Positions 32,474-45,316 are shown, numbered from the stretch's first letter. The stretch is 64,000 nucleotides of DNA from Telopea speciosissima (GCF_018873765.1 NC_057922.1:13095563-13159562), one strand, 5' to 3'. A program made the numbers and translations. Notes: generated by a model from the letters alone, not told the origin.

Positions 32474-32726
32474 TGTTTAAGGAATACAATTCCAATTCAA
32501 ACTCTTTTGAATTTTGAAAGTTAAAACGTTAAGAGTTCGAATCTTTTTGAATTCAACGTAATACTTAGATCAACCTCTTATCCCTTCCTTATAGATAGGA
32601 GAGTTTCTCTGTAATCAAACTCTATCTCTTGATGAGTTTGAAATTGTAAAACTCAGTTATAAATATAACATACGTCTAACCTCTCAATTTGAGGAAGAAA
32701 AACACCATTCAAATTCTAATTTTACA
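32474..32726. mobile_element. Small solo LTR (TRIM-like), 253 bp
   Basis: The element runs TGTTTAAGGAATAC...TTTTACA and is flanked by CTGCC on both sides (32469-32473 and 32727-32731). The sister spacer near 18985 reads uninterrupted GCTGCCGATATT. TG/CA ends and the 5-base duplication fit an LTR element; there is no coding capacity. Confidence 0.8.
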
Positions 32727-32819
32727 CTGCCGATATTTATATTGATACGTATCAACTGTCAGCCGTATCAAGCCAATGTAGGATAAAAAACCAACTCAAA
32801 TGCAGTTTTCCAATTTTGG

Positions 32820-33830
32820 AGATTTAATTCGGGAACCGAGCAAAGGTTGGAACCCAATTATCCTCCATATGTCCATATATTAATTTGATTTCCCTTTCCA
32901 ACACGCCATTATAAGCCTGCCAGAAGATCCTTTTGACCCTCCATAATGTTGCGCCAAGGCCAACTAGGTTGGTGCCCAAATTATGCAAAGTTCCGCCCAC
33001 AAACGCCAAGCTACTGTGCATATAAAGCCAGGTTTTGGAGAGTTGGATTACGAAATCCGAGCCTTCCTCTCTCTTTAAAGCAACATATTCTCTTCCAGGA
33101 AATCCAATGTGTTTTAGTCTCCCCGTCCTTATCTACCCAAAAGAAATTCGCTGCAGCACGTCACACATAGTTATGATTTAATGCTGGAAATTTGAAATGT
33201 GAACATGCAAAATTCGAAAGTGAGAATGCAACAGATTTGAGCGAAAGTAATTTGGCTTTCCAATCATCTATCTTGTTTGTAACTTTATCAGAAATATCAT
33301 GAAATAGATCAGATTTGGCGGTTTCAAATTCTATGGAAAGGCCTAGGTACTTTTAGGGTCTGAACCATATGGCACCTTGAGAATACGAGAAAACCAAAAT
33401 TTTAGCTTTGAGTGAGTGTTGGGGCTGAAGGTCAATGAAGACTTTTTTAGATTTATAGCTTGCACAGAAGCCTTGTAATATAGATCAAGACAGTCCTTTA
33501 GAGTGCATACTTTTGAGAGATCAACTTCAGAAAAAAGCAAATGAGATAGAGATGGGCCTAAGTAACGAATGGAACTCAATGCCTGAGAGCACAAGATGAA
33601 AAGGGCTGATGAGAGAGGGTCTCCTTGGCAGATGGACCCTAATTGACTGAATTGCACACATTGCATCATTAATCGAAAGTTTATATTTCACTGTTTGTAA
33701 ACATGACATAACCATCCCAACCCACTTTTTTGGGAATCTGAATCGCAGCAACATTTGTTCGATTAGGGTACAATTGAGTGATTGTCATGATCCGTGGGCC
33801 AAAATAAGGTCTCATGGAAGTAATACTTTT
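32820..33830 (-). mobile_element. LINE relic (right copy)
   Basis: The minus strand encodes ICQGDPLSSALFILCSQALS and FPKKWVGMVMSCLQTV, reverse transcriptase of an L1-clade LINE. A C-terminal-side piece (KRIFWQAYNGVLERE, NWVPTFARF) lies on the same strand at 32824-33021. It is decayed and shared with 19150-19990. Confidence 0.7.
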
Positions 33831-33959
33831 TGGTGGTTTTCATTGCTAATGCTTTGACCATTATTGAATTAGAAAACCAAAAGTTTATCTTGTTGGGAAT
33901 AGTTGAACGATAAAAGAAATTACTGTTGATATCCAGTCTCATAGTTGATCAAGAAGTAT

Positions 33960-34260
33960 ATAGCTCACCAATCTACTGACGAGACTAAATATAAAATAAT
34001 AATATTTAATTATTAAATTGGATTTGATAAATATATCAATTCCAACAATCTCCCACTTATACATCAAAGTCAATTGTACACATATTTTACACCCATGTTA
34101 TCAATATATCTCTCAAATACATTCAATGGGATCTGAAAAATTATTCCTCGAGTAAATTTTTGCAATGGCAATATCAACTTGTCGGGCAATCCCTTAAATA
34201 AAATAATACTTTTATTCTACATGCTTATCTTTTGATGAGCTCTTGACTGTTTTAACTTCG
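33960..34260 (-). mobile_element. Ty1-Copia relic (copy behind gene 3)
   Basis: The arrangement is as at 20060-20450: decayed pol tail, AAGTGGGAGA tract and TTGTTGGAATTGATATATT LTR start on the minus strand. Confidence 0.65.
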
Positions 34261-34620
34261 GCAATACTTCACTTCCCTTCCCTTAGTGTCACAACTCACA
34301 ATACAATAAGTTGCTTCACAAGCTCAGGAAAGACTTCTAGTTCAGTCAAGAACCTCATCAACCGAACACCTTCTGTAGTTGTTTCTCCAACCAGCAGAAA
34401 TTCTTCTCTCAACATGAGTTAGAAATAAGACAACTCTTCCCTCTGCACTCAAAAATAGCAAGAATGAAAATAGAGACTCAAATGAAATAGGATCACACTT
34501 TTTTTTTTCTCTATCTACGGAAGGTTATAGCAGTCAGGCCTTCATTCTCTTCTCTTGCACTATGATATGCCTTTCAATAGACCACCCAACTGCTTCTTCT
34601 CTCTTTTGTTCTTCGTTTAC
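34261..34620. other. 3' flank of gene 3
   Basis: This is the conserved 3' flank of the array, probably 3' UTR plus downstream sequence. No other gene is seen. Confidence 0.5.
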
Positions 34621-37036
34621 TTAAACTGTATAATTCTGTTGCATTGTATCAATGTCGATTCCCTTCAGCTTCACCTGTGACTCAACGTGACCCTTGAGTG
34701 TGTGGAGTTCACGAAGCCTTGCAATCTCGGCTCGTTTCTTGGCTTGCTCGGCAATCTCAGAGAGCTCACTGTAGCTGCTCTTGTCAGCAAAGAGGTCGGT
34801 GGATTCTGGAGTTTGGAGCCCATGAAGTGTCCTTTGAGCAACAGCCCATTGTGCTTCTCTTTCCTCTTTGCCAAAATCCTTCTTGTTGGTGAAGGCAGTC
34901 TATGGTTCAAGAAGAAAGCAAAACAATTAATCAAGTGAAAAACCTCATATCTCATCAAGAAGTGAAGGAATCATGACGATATAAGGGAAAATGTTCCCCC
35001 CAAGAGGGCAGTTTGAAAAGGAATCTCCAAGAGGGAACCTAAATATCTGCCCGCTTAGGTAACCCTCACCCAATAGAAAACTATGTACCTTGCTATCCAA
35101 GTTATTCCAGGCCTTTCCACTAAGGACGTAGCGGATTCCAAACTTGCAGACATCGAGTGGCACATAGAAGACGATACTGTAAAGCCAGATGACTCCAGCC
35201 CAACCCCAGCCACAACCCTGAATGAGTGCAAAACCCCAGTTGGCGTAGACAGCTATCAGAGTTGCCACCTGAGGAGTGACGACATCAGATTGGTTTAGTA
35301 TAAAGACAGAAGAAAAACATGTCTCCACTCATCATGAAGTTATAGTGTTGCATTCAACCAACAGTACAGTTCCCACTGATTTGGAAAAGCTTAGGACAAT
35401 GAGTCTTACCAATTGAGCAATTAAAAATGCGACCACCAAGAGAATTCCAGGACGTTCAAGGTAGGACCAGCCACGAGACCGGGTGACAAAAATGAGGGCC
35501 TGGCTAATAATACTGACTTGTAGGTACAAGGCCGACATCATTTCGTTATTTGAATTACTTATTGTTCTAACACCGAATTTCGCCTGTGCATCATCATCAA
35601 GATCAAATGAATACACATGGGAAAGAAATTGGTTTAGAAATCTGCAGACAAAGCAGAGTTAAACTTCTTAATTACCTCAAAGAAATTTGTTCTGCTCATC
35701 AGCCAGAAAAATAACACTGTCATCAATGCCAAGTACGTTCCAAGCACGATTCCAGTTGCAAAGATTTCCTTCAATTTCCAACTGTCAGGCAATGGAGATG
35801 GTGTCACTCGATCCTTTGAGATTGTCATGATCGTACCTAAAGGTAAAATAGCAGAATGGATCAACATCACAATTAGAATGACGAGCAACCAAGGAGACTT
35901 TTAAACTAATTTTAAAACTTAATTTGCTTGATAAAATCTCACCGTCATTAAGAATGGCGATGATCAAAACCATGAAGGGAGAGAAGTCAAACTGCCAGAT
36001 CAAAGCAATAAGCAAGAAACCCAACTACACAATCACAAGTAAGACAAACAGCTCAATCAGTAACCATCTTCAGAAATACCCAGAATCTGAAAACCATTAG
36101 TCTGCATTTAAAAAACTTACCACAATACGGATTGTGATTGAAACTGCATAAATCTGCAAAGATTAAAAAAGCATGAATCAGTACTCTCTGTAAGGTAAAA
36201 GAAATTGATGCATGGAAATAGGAAAAGAAGATGATAGAAACTAACTGTGTAATTCTTCATCCTTTGGAAAATTGTTCTGCTGGTCAGCACAGCACTGATA
36301 ATAACACTCAACCCAGGTTCAGTTAGGACAATGTCAGAAGCACTTCTAGCAGCATCAGTTGCATCAGCAACAGCGATACCAATATCAGCCTTCTTCAAAG
36401 CAGGGGCATCATTAACACCATCTCCAGTCATACCACAAATGTGCTTCATATCCTGCAACCTCTTCACAATTTCGTATTTGTGCTCTACAACAAAAGTTTG
36501 AAGAGGTGTTAGATCCAATTTTAAGATCCATATGGTAATGGACAAGGCCGGCAGTAGCAGGTATGCATTACGCGACCAACCTGGAAATACTCCTGCAAAG
36601 CCGTCAGCTTTCTCAATCAACTCATCTACGTCAACGCTGCCAACATTTGCATCCTTCTTGTCACCAAGCAGTGAAGAGGAAGGATACATGTTACTTCCCA
36701 TTCCAAGCCTCCGCCCAGTCTCCTTTCCAATGGCAAGTTGATCACCTGAAGAATGAAATACAAATAAAATGAAAACTAGCAACGTATAAAAGGGTTTAAA
36801 TGATAATTACAGGAAAAGGAAGATCAATCTGACTTACCAGTAATCATCTTAACATTCACACCAAGGTGAAGAGCCTTGCGGATAGTTTCTGCACTATCAT
36901 GCCTGGGAGGATCAAAGAGAGCCAACAAACCAACAAACTGCCATGGGCTCCCTGGACTGTCCTTGCTTTTCTCTGGCACTTCCTGGGAACAAAGAACAAA
37001 ACAGAAACAATGAGGGGTATTTCAATTCACTCAGAA

Positions 37037-37098
<62 letters not shown>

Positions 37099-40000
37099 GT
37101 CAAAACTACTTACCTGTCTTGCGACAGCCAAGGATCGAAGCCCACGCTCAGCGTATTTATCAATCACAGAATGAACCTTCTTCTTCATGTCCGGCTTGGC
37201 GTTGCAAAGGTCCAATATCTGTTTTTGGAAACAAATAGATTAGTGAATTGCTATTCGACCTTATTATAACCTCTCACATTACTAATCAACAGATGACCGG
37301 AGGACAAAGTTGCCTGCTCTGGGGCACCTTTGCTGGCCCGATGCCACTTGCCGTCGGAGTCAATGTAGGTCAAAGCAGTTCTCTTGTCTACAGGGTTGAA
37401 TGGGAAGAAATGCACCTCCTTAATGCCTGCTCGAGCCTACACCAAAATGCAAGATATACCAACATATATAAAAAACTTGTCAATATAACATTTCTTCAAG
37501 TGTAAACTAAGAAAGAGGTAATTAAAAGAGAGGGGGGAGGGGGGAAACCATACCTCCTTTGGGTCTGGGAGGGTATTAACAATAGCACCATCAATTGCAT
37601 CTTGATTTTCAGTCCTTGATGCCCTAGCTGCGTACAAGATCACTTGATTCTTCTCCACACCCTTTGTGAACACCTCAATGAGATTTGTGTCAACAGTCAA
37701 CTTGTTGAGGGTCAGGGTACCAGTTTTGTCACTGCAGAGGACATCCATACCAGCCATCTCTTCAATGGCAGTCATTCTCTTGGTAATGGCACCCTGTTGT
37801 GAAAGCTTGTGTGACCCAATAGCCATAGTCACAGACAACACAGTGGGCATAGCAATGGGGATACCACCAATGAGGAGAACCAAGAGGTTGTTAATTCCAT
37901 TCCTGTATGGCCTACGCTGAATTGGATACATGACAATGATCTCGACGACTATACCGACGGCGATGGAGACTATACAGAAGTTACCGATGGCAGTCAACAC
38001 CTTCTGAAAGTGACCAACTTGGTTGGTGCTGTCAACCAGATGGGCTGCCTTACCAAAGAAGGTATGGATACCAGTGGCAATGACAACAGCTTCAATTTCT
38101 CCTTGTTTGCAAGTTGAACCAGAGTACACCTCATCATATGGGTTCTTTGTGACAGGGAGGGATTCTCCAGTCAAAGCAGATTGATCAACCTTTAAAGGAT
38201 CACCTTCGAGGAGACGAGCATCAGCAGGGATGATATCTCCCAATTTGACGCTAACAATGTCTCCAGGAACCAGAAGTGCAGCTTCTTGTTCACTCCATTT
38301 TCCATCTCTAAGCAGCTACAGGAAGGCAAACACAAAATCATCAATTGGATGATGACAAGAGAACAAAAATGGACCTATATATCTAAGGACTCATGTTTCT
38401 GCTAATGTGTTTACCTTAGTTTTGGGGGCAAGGTTAGCCATCAAAGCTGCTGCAGCGTTACCGGCATTGTTTTCCTCAATGAAACTAATTGTGGAGTTGA
38501 TGACCAGAAGGACAACAATACCCACGAAATCCTGCCAATCTGGGGGTTGGCCACCACCGTTTGCTAAAGCAATAGCCATTATAGCTGCGGCTTCCATGAC
38601 CCATGATAGAGGGTTCCACATAAACCCCAAAAATTTGAGGATCTTGCTCTCGTTTTTCTCTTCTAGCTTGTTGGGCCCGAATATTTGAAGACGACTGGCT
38701 CCTTCGTCGGACGTTAGACCCTCCCTCGAACATTTCAATGTCCCGAACACTTCCTCAATCGGAACTTTTTCCTGTGAATAATAGGAAGAAAGCCAATAAG
38801 CTCAGTACCTACCCCTTATGGTTTTCACTTTCTTAAGGCAATAGGCCCTTTAAAACATTAATTTGGGTTGGGAAAGAGACACCTCTTCAGTTTAGTTTGC
38901 AATAGTTAGTTAATATGTTAAAAAAAATTAAATTAAAGGAGAGAGCCTTCCTATGGAGGTTAGGCCGATCCATCGAATCGTTATCCCCTCCAATTCACTG
39001 TCCTCTCCATTTCCTTCAATTCCTTACATGGGGGCGGAAATGATCACCCTATTCCTGCCCGAAAAAACTGCCCAAGGTGGGATCCACTCCCCCTATTAGA
39101 GCAATTGGAGGAATTGGAGGTACCCCCGAAATGGAGCCATCCCCTTCCAGCTACCTCTGTATGTTGTTTATTTACTAGGTAGGAAACAGAAACCGTAGGT
39201 ATGTTTGTTTAGAGAGCAGGTTCAAATTTAGGCAAGAAACGAGATGAATTTTTTCTGTTGCTGTAACTGGAGCGTTGCTGTGCGTATCGTGCGGCGCAGC
39301 AGCGGCCATGTGTGCATAGTGGGGCAAACTGGAGCGCTGCTGTGCTCATCGTGCGGCGTAGCAGCGGCCATGTGTGCACACATGACAGCGCTCCAGTTAC
39401 AGCAGCAGATAAAAATTCGAAACGAGATATCCTGCCCCGTAGATTATTAGTTGGTCTGTGACATGGCCAGCACTGGATCGGGAATTGAAATCGGATCAAG
39501 GGTAAAAATGTAAGAAAAAAAAACCTTGTTTTTACTGCAAAGTAGCTGAGGCAGCAATAGTAAAGCTACAATCTCTGATTCGAACCGATAGGGCCGATTG
39601 TATCGGATCGGTATCAGCCGAGATCTATACCATATCCGATCCTAATTTACTAATAAATGTCTATAAGTCCTTGGGGCCTTAAGACCTGGACAGCAGTTGA
39701 AACAGACCACATTGAAAGAATGAAGAACAATTTTATAATAACTGTTTGTTCATCAGTACTGTTTCCTTGTTTTCCTACTTTTAAGGAAGAAAGGGATCTA
39801 ATTGGTTTTCCAAAAATTTGATCGAAGAACTGAAACTCCTCGTCACATAAAAACACGTAAGAAAGAAAAAACTCACCGGAAATCGAGAAAATCAATAACA
39901 ATAATAATAAATCAAATCGTTTTCACTTCCACTTAATTTAGTTCAAAAAAACCCTAAAAATCACAATTCCAGTGTATCAAATACTAACACACACGACGAA

Positions 40001-40221
40001 ATCTCGCCTTATATATGCTCCAACTAACACAATCAAAACTCCAGATCCAACACTCAAATCGGCTCCTGGAAATCTATCTATCTAATTTCCACAAGTTTCA
40101 AATCGCCGGAAAGAAATACCAAGAAGAAAATCAGAAAGTATACATAGTTAGGAAGGAAGAACGAATCGTTTACCAGGTCAACATTCTCCTTAGTAATTTC
40201 CTCCAAGCTGATTCCACCCAT
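34621..40221 (-). CDS. PMA: Gene 3: plasma-membrane H+-ATPase, complete (950 aa), with a GC-AG intron
   Basis: Full-length P3A proton pump with ten membrane segments. Exons: 40174-40221, 38415-38771, 37554-38315, 37314-37436, 37114-37218, 36838-36982, 36581-36745, 36246-36484, 36121-36153, 35943-36024, 35676-35836, 35410-35583, 35089-35268, 34621-34899. Motifs: TGES 184-187, D331 in DKTGT, KGAPE 425-429, GDGVNDAP 589-596, D686 in M6. The C-terminal regulatory domain (from about 850) is complete and ends QNYTV. Thr949 is therefore the expected phosphorylation site for 14-3-3 activation, known for AHA2 Thr947. The donor after exon 4 is GC (CAG|GCAACT), where every sister with that exon has GT. 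Intron 1 holds a MITE and a GC-rich fold-back, and intron 5 a 56-base AT run. No frame damage is seen. Confidence 0.92.
37039..37094. repeat. (AT)28 microsatellite in intron 5 of gene 3
   Basis: A perfect 56-base run. The sister introns have 12, 7 and about 4 units. Confidence 0.95.
38991..39123. mobile_element. MITE family A in intron 1 of gene 3
   Basis: The left end TTATCCCCTCCAATTC mirrors the right end (inverted TACCTCCAATTCCTCC). The family signature CCTATTAGAGCAATTGG is present. It is absent from the same intron of genes 1 and 2. Confidence 0.65.
39255..39408. repeat. GC-rich fold-back with 62-bp direct repeat, intron 1 of gene 3
   Basis: Two direct copies start AACTGGAGCG at 39265 and 39327 and share ATCGTGCGGCG and AGCAGCGGCCATGTGTGCA. 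The outer ends are inverted: TGCTGTAACTGGAGCG at the left, CGCTCCAGTTACAGCAG at the right. Only gene 3 has it. It is probably a fold-back MITE. Confidence 0.75.
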
Positions 40222-40893
40222 CTTCGCCGGCGGCAGCAGCAAAGGAACTCAAAGAAATACTCACACACAGAAAATCAAATCGTTAAAGAAGAAAACCAAC
40301 TACTAATTACGGCCATGCGAAACCTCGATCGTCTCTCGTTAAGAGCGAACGAATTAGGCAAAGCTTCGATACAAGGAATGAGAGAAGCTCCACACAACTC
40401 CCTCTCCATTTTATACCCTTCGCCATCACAAATGAGTCTGGTCGAAGTCGAAATTGACCCCACCCTTGAGTAGGTCCCACCTTCGAAGCTCTACTCATTT
40501 CTCAAGCTAAACTCTCTCTCTCTTCGCTCTGTGCATGTTTTCACGATGACGTGGCTATTCATCCTGTGACGTGTCCGTGCAGCACGCCTAAGGTTGCTTA
40601 ACCTTCTCTCCTCGCGCGCCGTTCCAAATGCTGTATGCTTCGGGGACCAGATTAGTCAACGTGGCATGGATCCATTCGCTATTTTTCTTTTTCTTTTTTT
40701 CTTTTTTCTTTTTTAAAAGCTATTTTTTTTTGGTGAAGATAAACTGCCAAACATGGTGGTTCTGTATCAAATATATTTAAATGGTACTGGTTCCGGTAGA
40801 TTAATCAACGTGGCATGAACCTTTCGATCTTTATATGAAAAAAAGGATTAAATACACATAAGGACCCAATATTTTTCATGCATCCCTAATGTT
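40222..40893 (-). promoter_or_regulatory. Promoter and leader of gene 3
   Basis: TATAAAA lies at 40409-40415, ACGT cores at 40546-40575 (GATGACGTGGC and TGACGTGTCC), and the paired elements at 40652-40668 and 40801-40817. A T-rich pyrimidine tract sits at 40682-40735. A 1.7-kb solo LTR begins 677 bases upstream of the start codon. Confidence 0.65.
40275..40316 (-). promoter_or_regulatory. uORF in gene 3 leader
   Basis: The frame MAVISSWFSSLTI-stop has 13 codons. It shares the ATGGCCGTA start with genes 1 and 2 but is extended because the leader differs downstream. Confidence 0.55.
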
Positions 40894-40898
40894 CTAAC

Positions 40899-42609
40899 TG
40901 TTGGTCAAACAACGGTTCAGGGATCAAACCATGGTTCTCTAAGGAGACCAAGATATTTATCTTTAGGGTTTTGCACGCCCTGGGTTAGCCTATGGTGTCC
41001 CATGGGTGACCCATTTTAATTTTAGGGTTTCTCATGGTCGCCCATGGGAACCCTGGTGCATCTCTATTAGGGTTTCTCCTTCCCTATTGCATTCCATAAA
41101 ATTAATTATCACAATAGGGACGAAGAAACTTGTCTCTAGTCCATCCTATGGCAAGAGGGATCCATCTCATACTCGAATGCGCAGCGAAAAATAATCGATT
41201 CGAGTTTCTTTCGCATCCCATAAATATTAATAATCAATTAACAGAAGGAATTAATAAAGAACTGTTAACCTGGTGAGCCTCAAGTGTTGCTACTCCAATA
41301 GACAATGGTTCTTCCTCCAATGAGCGCTCCAAGCAAACAGATTTGAACCTCCAATGGTGCTACCAAGGTTCTACACGCCAATCTCAGATGCCCTCAAACT
41401 CCTCAGCACAGATCTAGGGTTTCACAAACCCTAACTCTCAAACACAGGTGAGAGAAGCAAGAAGAAGAAGAGAGATCACAAGAGGGAGAGAGAGAAACAA
41501 AAAACGTAGGAGAGAGAGTGTCCGCTCCAAAAACGTGGAGAACTTCTTTCTTCTGCGTTTTATGGTCCCCTATTTATAATAATAGGGTTTAATTAAATCC
41601 TAGATAGGTTTAATAGAGCCCTAGTGAGAGTCTGACTCTCTCTCTCTTAGTCTGACAGTTTTGTTTAAACTCAAAGTGCTACACAGGTGAAGAAGCAGAA
41701 TCCAATAGGGAAAGTATTAATTAGATTCTTTATTTAATTATTAATGGATAATTACAATTAGCACCAAATCCATTAATTAAATAAAGAGCCAATTAAATTA
41801 GCAAATTCCAAATAACTCCCTATATGATAATAATTTATCATATACAACCCCCCCACTAATCAAAACCATCATTATGGAATCTAGGGCATGTACACATGTA
41901 CTGCCAAACCCCAATCCATAGTACATGTCCATATAAGAGCGTCTGTGCATTCGATCGGGTCCCGCAAAACTCGATAAAACACTTTATTTGAAATAACTAT
42001 AAATAATGTATCATTTTATGTAAAATAAATTTTGCAAAACCATTTCCAAAACGGTACTGGATCTAGATTCGATCCGACCATGCACGAGCAGTCTCTATCT
42101 TGGTGTTCCCCAATCGGGCGTGGTGACCGTGTTGGATAACTCCTTTACTCACAAAGTGTTCACGCATTCCCAGAACACCGGCTTTGACTCGCTTGAGTCT
42201 CAGTCATTGATGAACCAAAGAATGTGATCACACTTTGTAGTGACAGGGTTCCCTCAGGTACAGGGTGTCGGTGACACATGTCTATCCCTTCCTACATCTG
42301 GCAGTAATACATGAGGGAATCGATAAAGTAGATTCTTCATCAATGCACACATCAAACATGTGAGCACTCGCATTCGTACCCTGACATCACATGTCTAGGC
42401 ATACCCAATGCGATGACCATATGATAAGGGTGCCCAGCCCAAACCCTAGTCGTGACTACCATTTTAAATATAACTTACGGACACATAATGCTCAAAAAGT
42501 TTATATCGCATGTGACAATATTAAACTAAAATGTATAAATGTTCAATACAAAGGTGAACTGAGTTGAACCGGACCGAACCGGGTTTGATGAATATACACT
42601 TGTCCAACA
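40899..42609 (-). mobile_element. Solo LTR, 1711 bp, upstream of gene 3
   Basis: The ends are TGTTGG...CCAACA, flanked by CTAAC on both sides (40894-40898 and 42610-42614). TATAAATAGGGG on the minus strand (41571-41578) sets the orientation. There is no coding region, so it is a solo LTR, probably Copia-type given the TGTTGG/CCAACA ends. Confidence 0.82.
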
Positions 42610-42614
42610 CTAAC

Positions 42615-43679
42615 AATATCACACGCATTCTTTGAAAATTCTACGTGCACCTCTTACTTTTAAATTTAAAACCATTTAAGTCCACGCTGTAAGCACCCAT
42701 TTGGCTTACATGGCTTTAAGTTGGAAAATAGAGAGTATATATGGAATTTTGAAAGGATGCGAATGGAATTGCTAGAACCTTAGGGGCGCATGAGAAATAC
42801 TAGGTCCATTTTAAGGGGCATGTGTACTTAACCCAAAAAAAAAAACACCTGTCAATTTTTCTCTTCTATCATCCACCAGGAGAAAATTTAACCTATTATC
42901 CAAATATTCCCTCTCCCCAGTCCATTGAGTGGGTCCCACATTCAATCCCTCAAATTTTATTCCAATCTGTCAGTGTTGTAGCGTTAATATTGGTAGTTTT
43001 TGCCATTTTGGAGGGTGGAGAGCATGGATGGGCGGTGATTGATATCGATATGGTATTGATACGTATCAATCAATCGATACAATCAAAAAACGATTTTTGT
43101 AATAAAATTAGAGATCGTGATTGTGTAGCGCATGGCCAATGAAAATGCACGTAGGAGCATCAACATAGGTATTATTTATTTTTTTCTTTTCATGGAGGTA
43201 GGGTGGTACTTCCATACGCTTCTATGTTTGGATGTAGGAGTCACACAACCAGGAAATTTTCCCAAATAGTTTTTGTATTAAGATTGACAAAATATGAATC
43301 GAAACAGCTGATCTATATTGGTACAGCCATCCACCAATACCGACGTCATCATTACCATGAACTAAAACCTTTGGGAAGGGATATAGCCTATATAGCAAAA
43401 TGTTTAGTTGTACAGTGAGGGAGGACAAAGGGAAGATAATTTTTTATGTGAAGGCTTTGACTTTTTAATATTGATGGAAGCCACCCTGGATAATAGTGAT
43501 TGTCACTATGGGGTGAAGTGCGAACAAGGTTGGAAGGGCCAACTTCTTTCCCATATGGAACGCGAAACGCTATTGAAATCTAAGACTCTTTTTATGTCAA
43601 CATATGCCTTCTCCCATTTTAAATTGCCCGCATCACATCATGAGAGACTAAGCATGGAGGCAACCCATATTTTTTAGGA
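42615..43679. other. Spacer with distal promoter landmark
   Basis: CCATTGAGTGGGTCCCACA near 42920 and GCTTTGACTTTTTAATATTGATGGAAGCC near 43450 align with the other spacers. The 106-codon frame at 42822-43142 has no recognised domain. Confidence 0.45.
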
Positions 43680-44230
43680 GAGGAAAACAGCTGGTGATCC
43701 CAAAATGCATGGATCTCATGGAAGCGATTATGTTACCCTAAGTTTAATGGTGATTTGGGTTTTAGAGACTCGAAGCTATACAACCTAAGTTTGCAAGCCA
43801 AGGTAGCATGGCGATTATGGATTGGGCTGTTTTCATGAAATCAATTTACTTCCCACGTATAGAGTTTTTCCAAGCCAATGTCGGTCAGCAACATTCGTGG
43901 GCATGGTATAGTATCATTGCTAGCTGGTCAACGCTTATTTAAGATCTTATTTGAAGGGTGGAAAGAAAAGAAACCATCAATATATGGGGAGAGAGATGGG
44001 GGCCGGCCTATTTTACTTGGCTTTAAGATTCAATTCCCACATTCGAATGGTTACCCGTTGAATCTAGTTTGTGAGTTGATCGAACAACCTAACAAAGTTT
44101 GAAAACAATATATATATGTAGCGTCTTATCTGGAGTCATATAGTTCGGAAGGAAATAGTTTGACAGATTCCCTTGCTAGGGAACGTCAGTTTTTAACGTG
44201 TAGGATCGATTGGCTTATATCCACCCCATG
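43680..44230 (+). mobile_element. Internally deleted LINE relic
   Basis: In order: WISWKRLCYPKFNGDLGFRD, YNLSLQAKVAWRL, FFQANVGQQHSWAWYSI, then NSLTDSLARER. These match the region from the end of RT to the RNase H tail of L1-clade LINEs with the zinc-binding part missing. Several frameshifts and stops. Confidence 0.7.
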
Positions 44231-45316
44231 ATTCATGAATTCCTGAAGCGTGTAATTCAAAAATCATGTGTTCGACTTATTACCCTCAAAAAGGTAAACG
44301 TACAATTGGTTTTGTTGAAGAAACAGGGGCAATAATGACAGTGTCTGGCTTTGTTGCATATGTCTACTGTGGCAATTTGGATTATCCCAACGTTGTAGAG
44401 GTCATATAAGATTTCTTTCCTTGAAGGTCGAGCATGGCCAATATATTTGGGGTAAATTTTAAAAATTATTACATATGAGAAAGAGGGAGGTAAATTAAAT
44501 TTGTTTTTAACTCATTGTTGGATTACTTGACTCGTTTTTCTCAAAATTCGGACGAGTCAAACCTGATCAAGGCAAGGCAAGGCACATTTTTTTAATTTAA
44601 TATTAAATATATTTAATGATTAATATACGTACATAATACCGAGAATAGGTAAGACCTTTGGATTTTTTCACAATTAAAAATATAGTTGAGGGGCATTAAA
44701 AGTCTCATTTCCCTAAAATAACCAAAAGATTAGTATAGGAAAATGTTGATTATTATTAATTGAATAGCGAATACATGCATTAATATACAATTCGTCCACC
44801 AATCTTTGGACTTTTGGATAGGAAAATGTTGATTATTATTAATACTCATTATTATATATTTATGGAGGGTTGATTTATGCATTTTCCTATGCAAAAAACC
44901 ATGCCCTTGTATTGGAAATTAACAAACTTTAGAAAAGTTTGTTGGTATATATGTATATATCGAGTTTCATGTGACGCACGATAATAACTTGGATCGAATT
45001 TGGTCATTTTTCTATAATAATCGAGTCTACACGACTCATGAAAAGGTTTTGCTAATGTTTTTATTCGACTCAGGTGATTCGTCGGAATCAAAACCTGATT
45101 TTCCAACTATGTTTTTTTTAACTTAAAAAATCCACACTATGTATAATTAAAGTGGGAACCTATATCGTATAGGAACCTGAACCTAATTATAATGTCAGAA
45201 TGCAAACCTAACAAAAAGAAAAACAATCACGCTGAACTCGAATCAACTTTCCTCATGTCGAACAAAACCCATCCATTAAGAGTCGAGTGGTTGATGCCAT
45301 TCCCTGTTGAAGATAC
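44231..45316. other. Spacer without gene
   Basis: The shared landmark GAGGTCATATAAGATTTCTTTCC lies at 44398-44420. The rest is AT-rich, with two similar strings GGAAAATGTTGATTATTATTAAT at 44738 and 44821. No gene is present. Confidence 0.45.

Noticed and set aside
40015..40473. 152-codon plus-strand open frame upstream of gene 3
   Set aside because: It runs antisense through intron 1, exon 1, leader and TATA-like region of gene 3; sister copies do not keep it open.
42822..43142. 106-codon open frame
   Set aside because: Low-complexity start, no domain, and not conserved in the other spacers.
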